Source of the DNA: JAWPNA01 sp045402695
GTDB lineage: Bacteria; Acidobacteriota; Polarisedimenticolia; JACPZX01; DASXTC01
Direction of reading: 5' to 3'
NCBI GenBank assembly: GCA_045402695.1
Contig: JAWPNA010000270.1
Coordinates: 1-8,753 of the forward strand
DNA length: 8,753 nt
Shown piece by piece: positions 6,342-8,753 of this stretch. A program made the position numbers and the translations under genes. Position 1 is the first letter of the stretch; each line of letters opens with the position of its first letter. The notes under the pieces are model-generated. The model saw only the letters and a list, made by a program, of their open reading frames with translations, searched no databases and was not told where the DNA came from.

Positions 6342-6356
6342 GGACTGATTCAGTCC
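6342..6356. promoter_or_regulatory. Perfect 15-bp palindrome, putative operator
   Basis: The sequence ggactga-t-tcagtcc is a perfect 7-bp inverted repeat around one central base. It begins 7 nt downstream of the TATACT -10 element, so it covers about +1 to +17 of the predicted nuoB transcript. A dimeric repressor bound here would block initiation of the whole nine-gene operon. I do not recognise the sequence as a known regulator's consensus. In RNA it could instead fold as a 6-bp hairpin with a 3-nt loop at the extreme 5' end, which might stabilise the mRNA. The palindrome is seen directly; the operator role is inferred. Confidence 0.6.
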
Positions 6357-6363
6357 GCGATGA

Positions 6364-6391
6364 AGTATAACAGCGGTCTTCCCACTGTCAA
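6364..6391 (-). promoter_or_regulatory. Sigma70-type promoter of the nuo/cofactor operon
   Basis: On the minus strand the -35 box is TTGACA (6386-6391, six of six consensus bases) and the -10 box is TATACT (6364-6369, five of six), with a 16-bp spacer. The expected start point is about 6356-6358, giving a leader of roughly 70 nt before the nuoB ATG at 6288. It is the only near-consensus promoter I see in the window and stands in the only sizeable intergenic region between divergent genes. Confidence 0.82.
6366..6371 (+). promoter_or_regulatory. Possible plus-strand -10 box sharing the nuo promoter
   Basis: The plus strand reads TATAAC here, overlapping the minus-strand TATACT by four bases. 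It could serve as the -10 element for the divergent membrane-protein gene, leaving a leader of about 75 nt. No good -35 box is present at the right distance (best is CTGATT at 6345-6350, spacer 15, inside the palindrome). Symmetrical -10 elements that fire in both directions are known in bacteria. This assignment is tentative. Confidence 0.35.
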
Positions 6392-6450
6392 GCCACGGCC
6401 CGCGCGAGCGCAGGCGCCACGCGGGCCTCCTGCTTCGAGGTCTCGTTCGA

Positions 6451-7284
6451 TTGCTCTCCCTTTTCCTGACTCAGGCGGCTTTCGGGTCGATTCTGGTCCT
6501 GATGCTCGTCCCGCCGCGCGCGGCAGGCCGCAAGTTCTTCCAGCTCACCACGGCGCAGGCGGCGCTGCTGATCCTGCTGGGCCAGCTCGCCGTCGTCATG
6601 AACGGGGGGGCGGCACCGGCCCAGCGCGCCTCGACCGCGATGTTTCTGGCCGCCGCCCTCCTGCTGATGATCTCGGCGGGGCTGTTTCACCTGGGCCGCC
6701 TGACAGCCGGGTGGCGTCTGATGCTCGCGGCGCTGCCGCCGGCGGCCGCCGCCGCGGCGCGTGATGCTCTGGCGCTGGTTCCTTCGCGCGACACCTCAAT
6801 CCTGTCGGCGCTGCTGTACCCCCTTGACGCGCTGACCTCGGGAGTTCTGACCGGATCGGTCCTCATCGCGATGATCCTGGGACACTACTACCTCAACGTC
6901 CCCGGCCTGTCGATCTCCCATCTGCAGCGCCTCAGCCTCGTCTGCATGGCGGCCATTGCGGCGCGCTGCGCCGTGCTCGCGGTGTCTCTGGCCATGAACG
7001 GTCCGGCGCTGGCGCCCACATTGGCCTTGCTTTTCGACACCGGACGGGCCTCGCTTGCCGTGTTTCCCGAGGGCGGGCTGGATCCGTTCGCGGGGGTCTT
7101 TCTGCTCGTGCACATTCTCGCCGGCATTGTCGGCCCCGGAATCCTCTCGGTCATGATCTGGAGGACGGCGAAGATCTCCTCGACCCAGTCGGCCACGGGG
7201 ATTCTCTACGTCGCCCTGATCATGGTCATCATGGGCGAGTTGGCCAGCCGCCACCTGATCACGCAGACCAACCTGCCGCTATGA
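6451..7284 (+). CDS. Polytopic membrane protein, unknown function
   Basis: This 277-residue protein has about eight hydrophobic segments, roughly at residues 2-20, 33-50, 59-80, 85-107, 119-148, 158-182, 207-235 and 247-264. It starts at a TTG with GAGG 10 nt upstream; the frame is open back to a stop at 6361 but offers no ATG or GTG. The most constrained-looking stretch is GHYYLNVPGLSISHLQRLS (148-166), just after the fifth segment. The C-terminus GELASRHLITQTNLPL resembles in style the ends of quinone-interacting membrane anchors such as NrfD/DmsC proteins, but I cannot assign it to that family. It is transcribed divergently from the complex I operon across a short shared promoter region, so co-regulation is plausible. 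Its stop overlaps the end of folE on the other strand by a few bases. The coding strand is supported by the continuous hydrophobic pattern. Confidence 0.82.
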   Translation: MLSLFLTQAAFGSILVLMLVPPRAAGRKFFQLTTAQAALLILLGQLAVVMNGGAAPAQRASTAMFLAAALLLMISAGLFHLGRLTAGWRLMLAALPPAAAAAARDALALVPSRDTSILSALLYPLDALTSGVLTGSVLIAMILGHYYLNVPGLSISHLQRLSLVCMAAIAARCAVLAVSLAMNGPALAPTLALLFDTGRASLAVFPEGGLDPFAGVFLLVHILAGIVGPGILSVMIWRTAKISSTQSATGILYVALIMVIMGELASRHLITQTNLPL

Positions 7285-7887
7285 GGCCCGGCGCGATCCG
7301 GTGTACCCGAGCAGGGCCAGCACCTCGCGCCTCCGGGAGGCGTTCGCCCGATAGACGCCAGTAAAGGCCGCGGTCACGATGACGCTGCGCGTCTTGCGCG
7401 CCCCGCGCATGGTCATGCAGGCGTGCGTGGCCTCGATCACGCACGCGGCCCCCTCGGGGATGAGGTGGCGCTGGATCGCGGCGACGATCTCGCGCGTGAG
7501 CGTCTCCTGGAGCTGCAGGCGGCGCGACAGACAGTCCACCAGACGGCCGAGCCGGGACAGCCCCGTGATCCGTCCCGCCGGAGCATACGCAAGGTGGACC
7601 CGCCCCATGAAAGGCAGGAGATGGTGCCTGCACGTGGAGGTGAACTCGAGGTCGCGAGCGGCGACCAGGTCCCGGGCCGGCCTGGACCGAAGCGGTGACA
7701 AGATCGCGGCGGGATCCTGCCGGTAGCCGGCCAGCAGCTCGTCTCGCCAGGTCTTCGCCACGCGCGCGGAGAGGTTCGCGCTCGCCACCTTTGGCACTCC
7801 CCCCGCGACGCGAAGCGCGCCTTCGAGGAAGGTCGCGAGGCCGTCTCGCATCAGATCGAGGGCTTCGTCGCGCGACGAACGCCTCAC
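7279..7887 (-). CDS. folE: GTP cyclohydrolase I
   Basis: A 202-residue enzyme converting GTP to 7,8-dihydroneopterin triphosphate, the entry point to folate and also to queuosine-type pterins; cytoplasmic, normally a homodecamer. Zinc ligands are present at Cys86, His89 and Cys157 (STCRHHLLPF and THACMTMRG), with catalytic His88, substrate-binding Gln127-Glu128 (RRLQLQETLT) and Arg161. GLSRLGR (109-115) replaces the usual GLSKL-x-R. The usual zinc motif C-E-H-H is C-R-H-H here (Arg87). I chose the GTG at 7887, which overlaps the HAD gene stop as GTGA; a longer frame to 7947 would add only Arg/Gly-rich sequence inside that gene. It is the last gene of its operon and ends against the plus-strand membrane-protein gene, with a 6-bp overlap (7279-7284). 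Confidence 0.93.
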   Translation of the reverse strand: MRRSSRDEALDLMRDGLATFLEGALRVAGGVPKVASANLSARVAKTWRDELLAGYRQDPAAILSPLRSRPARDLVAARDLEFTSTCRHHLLPFMGRVHLAYAPAGRITGLSRLGRLVDCLSRRLQLQETLTREIVAAIQRHLIPEGAACVIEATHACMTMRGARKTRSVIVTAAFTGVYRANASRRREVLALLGYTGSRRAS

Positions 7888-8621
7888 GCGACGACGCGCC
7901 TGACCGCCGCCTCCAGATCGAGCACCAGGTCGGCTTCGTCTCCCCACCGTCTCACCTCATCGCGCAGATCCGGGGGGACAATCCCCCGACACAGAAGCAG
8001 AGCGCCCAGTCCCGCCGCCCGCGCCCCGGCGTAGTCTTCGTCGAGCCGATCCCCGATGTGCACGGCCTGTGAGGCGTCCACGCGCAGAGCCTTCAGCGCC
8101 GTGGAGAAGATCGCCGGGTGCGGCTTCTCGTACCCGGTGCCCGCGCTGTAGATCAACGACTCGAAGTACCCGTCGAGCCCGAGCCTTCTCATGAGGGCCG
8201 GGAGTCTGCTGTCCCAGTTCGAGATCACGCCGAGCCTCAACCCGGCATCCTTCAGCGTGGCGAGCGCGGCCCGCGCCTCGGGGTAGACGTGCCACGACTC
8301 GGCCTTCGCGAAGACGGCGCGCAGCTCCGGCACCGCCGGCCTGCGAGCCGCGGGCACACCGCACAGGTCAAACGCAAAACACGACACCTTCTCCCACCAC
8401 TCGTGCTCGCCGCCGGGGAACATGGCGTACCGGTCCGATCCCCTCGGCACGTCCCCGGAGAGCGTCACCCACGCCTGGTCGAACGCCTGTTGCACGTCCG
8501 CCGCGGAGACGTGCGCTCCCTTCTGCGCGCAGGCGAGTGCGTAGACGTGGCCTACCGATGGCGACACCTCGACCAGGGTCCCCCCGACGTCGAAGAAAAC
8601 GACCTTGTGAGAGTCGGGCAT
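7884..8621 (-). CDS. HAD-superfamily hydrolase, REG-2/HDHD3-like
   Basis: This 245-residue protein is a subfamily IA HAD hydrolase with a C1 helical cap. Motif I is FFDVGGTL with nucleophile Asp11; the second Asp of the usual DxDxT motif is Gly13. Motif II is ISNWDSRL with Ser134, motif III the Lys166 in GYEKPHPAIF, and motif IV GDRLDED (190-196). The order, the PSVGHVYA segment after motif I and the length match REG-2/HDHD3-like proteins, which share the D-x-x-x-T form of motif I. Missing the acid/base Asp suggests weak or different phosphatase activity, as in L-2-haloacid dehalogenases, which also lack it. I chose the ATG at 8621 because motif I follows after ten residues and it is 5 nt past the ferredoxin stop; no clear ribosome-binding site is visible. 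Substrate unknown; a role in dephosphorylating the folE product is possible but unsupported. Confidence 0.9.
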   Translation of the reverse strand: MPDSHKVVFFDVGGTLVEVSPSVGHVYALACAQKGAHVSAADVQQAFDQAWVTLSGDVPRGSDRYAMFPGGEHEWWEKVSCFAFDLCGVPAARRPAVPELRAVFAKAESWHVYPEARAALATLKDAGLRLGVISNWDSRLPALMRRLGLDGYFESLIYSAGTGYEKPHPAIFSTALKALRVDASQAVHIGDRLDEDYAGARAAGLGALLLCRGIVPPDLRDEVRRWGDEADLVLDLEAAVRRVVA

Positions 8622-8626
8622 GGCGC

Positions 8627-8753
8627 TCAGCAGGCCACGACGGTGATCTCGCCGTCGCCCGCCTTGAGGCGCGCCTGGCATGCGAGGCGGTGCGGAGGCC
8701 CGACGTCCAGCTCCGCAAGCCGGCGCGCTTCCGCCGGCTGCGCTTCGGAGAGG
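8627..8753 (-). CDS. 2Fe-2S ferredoxin, C-terminal part (cut by window)
   Basis: The minus-strand frame ending at the TGA at 8627-8629 encodes at least 42 residues and is open to the window edge. It contains LSEAQPAEARRLAELDV, then the box HRLACQARLKAG and a final GDGEITVVAC. This is the C-terminal end of a plant/adrenodoxin-type 2Fe-2S ferredoxin: the Cys in RLACQ is the fourth cluster ligand, preceded by the family's typical L-S-x-A/P-x-x-x-E helix, and the final strand follows. The first three ligands must lie beyond 8753. It is too short to be found by length alone, but the RLACQ box makes it convincing. It is the upstream neighbour of the HAD gene (5 nt gap) and so probably co-transcribed with it and folE. 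It may be a free ferredoxin or the ferredoxin domain of a larger protein. Confidence 0.8.
   Translation of the reverse strand, partial: LSEAQPAEARRLAELDVGPPHRLACQARLKAGDGEITVVAC

Noticed and set aside
7328..7342. Perfect 15-bp GC-rich palindrome (CGCCTCC-G-GGAGGCG) as a terminator
   Set aside because: It lies inside folE codons, has no T-tract on either side, and such palindromes arise by chance in GC-rich coding DNA.
7888..7947. Longer FolE start at 7947
   Set aside because: The added residues are Arg/Gly-rich and overlap the HAD coding region; the GTGA junction at 7884-7887 is a natural coupled start.
8622..8681. Longer HAD start at 8681
   Set aside because: It would run through the end of the ferredoxin gene, and motif I of HAD proteins normally lies within the first 10-15 residues, as with the ATG at 8621.
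1..8753. Defence, phage, toxin-antitoxin, transposon or CRISPR content
   Set aside because: No recombinase, transposase, repeat array, terminal inverted repeats or toxin-antitoxin pair is visible; all recognised genes are metabolic or respiratory.

Overview
The window is GC-rich bacterial chromosomal DNA from an aerobic or anaerobically respiring bacterium with complex I and molybdoenzymes. The NuoI/NuoB sequence style, the GTG and TTG starts and the tight operon packing would fit a high-GC, mostly uncultured lineage such as Acidobacteriota or a deltaproteobacterial relative. I cannot fix the phylum from sequence alone, and I see no phage, insertion-sequence, CRISPR or classical mobile-element signature.

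Layout, left to right. Positions 1-616 hold no gene I can support; this is the downstream flank of the main operon and contains an AT-richer patch near 95-147. Positions 617-6288 are one compact nine-gene minus-strand operon. In transcription order it reads: nuoB copy 1, nuoI, nuoB copy 2, midA-type methyltransferase, ribA, a small Rieske protein, mobA, a MobB-like P-loop protein, and a small four-helix membrane protein. Gaps run from a 4-nt overlap (ATGA) to 36 nt. The operon is driven by a near-consensus sigma70-type promoter (TTGACA, 16 bp, TATACT) at 6364-6391. A perfect 15-bp palindrome lies exactly over the predicted transcription start (6342-6356). Divergent from it is a plus-strand gene for a polytopic membrane protein (6451-7284). 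Converging on that gene is a second minus-strand operon entering from the right edge: the C-terminus of a 2Fe-2S ferredoxin (cut by the window), a HAD-family hydrolase and GTP cyclohydrolase I (folE).

The main operon reads as a redox and cofactor locus. It supplies the iron-sulfur exit path of complex I (NuoI clusters N6a/N6b to NuoB cluster N2), in which NuoB is encoded twice, on either side of NuoI. It also carries a homologue of the complex I assembly methyltransferase NDUFAF7 (MidA), the first riboflavin enzyme (source of FMN), a Rieske electron carrier and the last steps of molybdenum cofactor nucleotide attachment. The other complex I subunits are absent and must lie elsewhere if the complex is complete.

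Most notable points: two intact, divergent NuoB proteins in one operon; the operator-like palindrome at the operon's start site; a MobB-like NTPase carrying a three-cysteine motif; and two unnamed membrane proteins associated with this respiratory locus.
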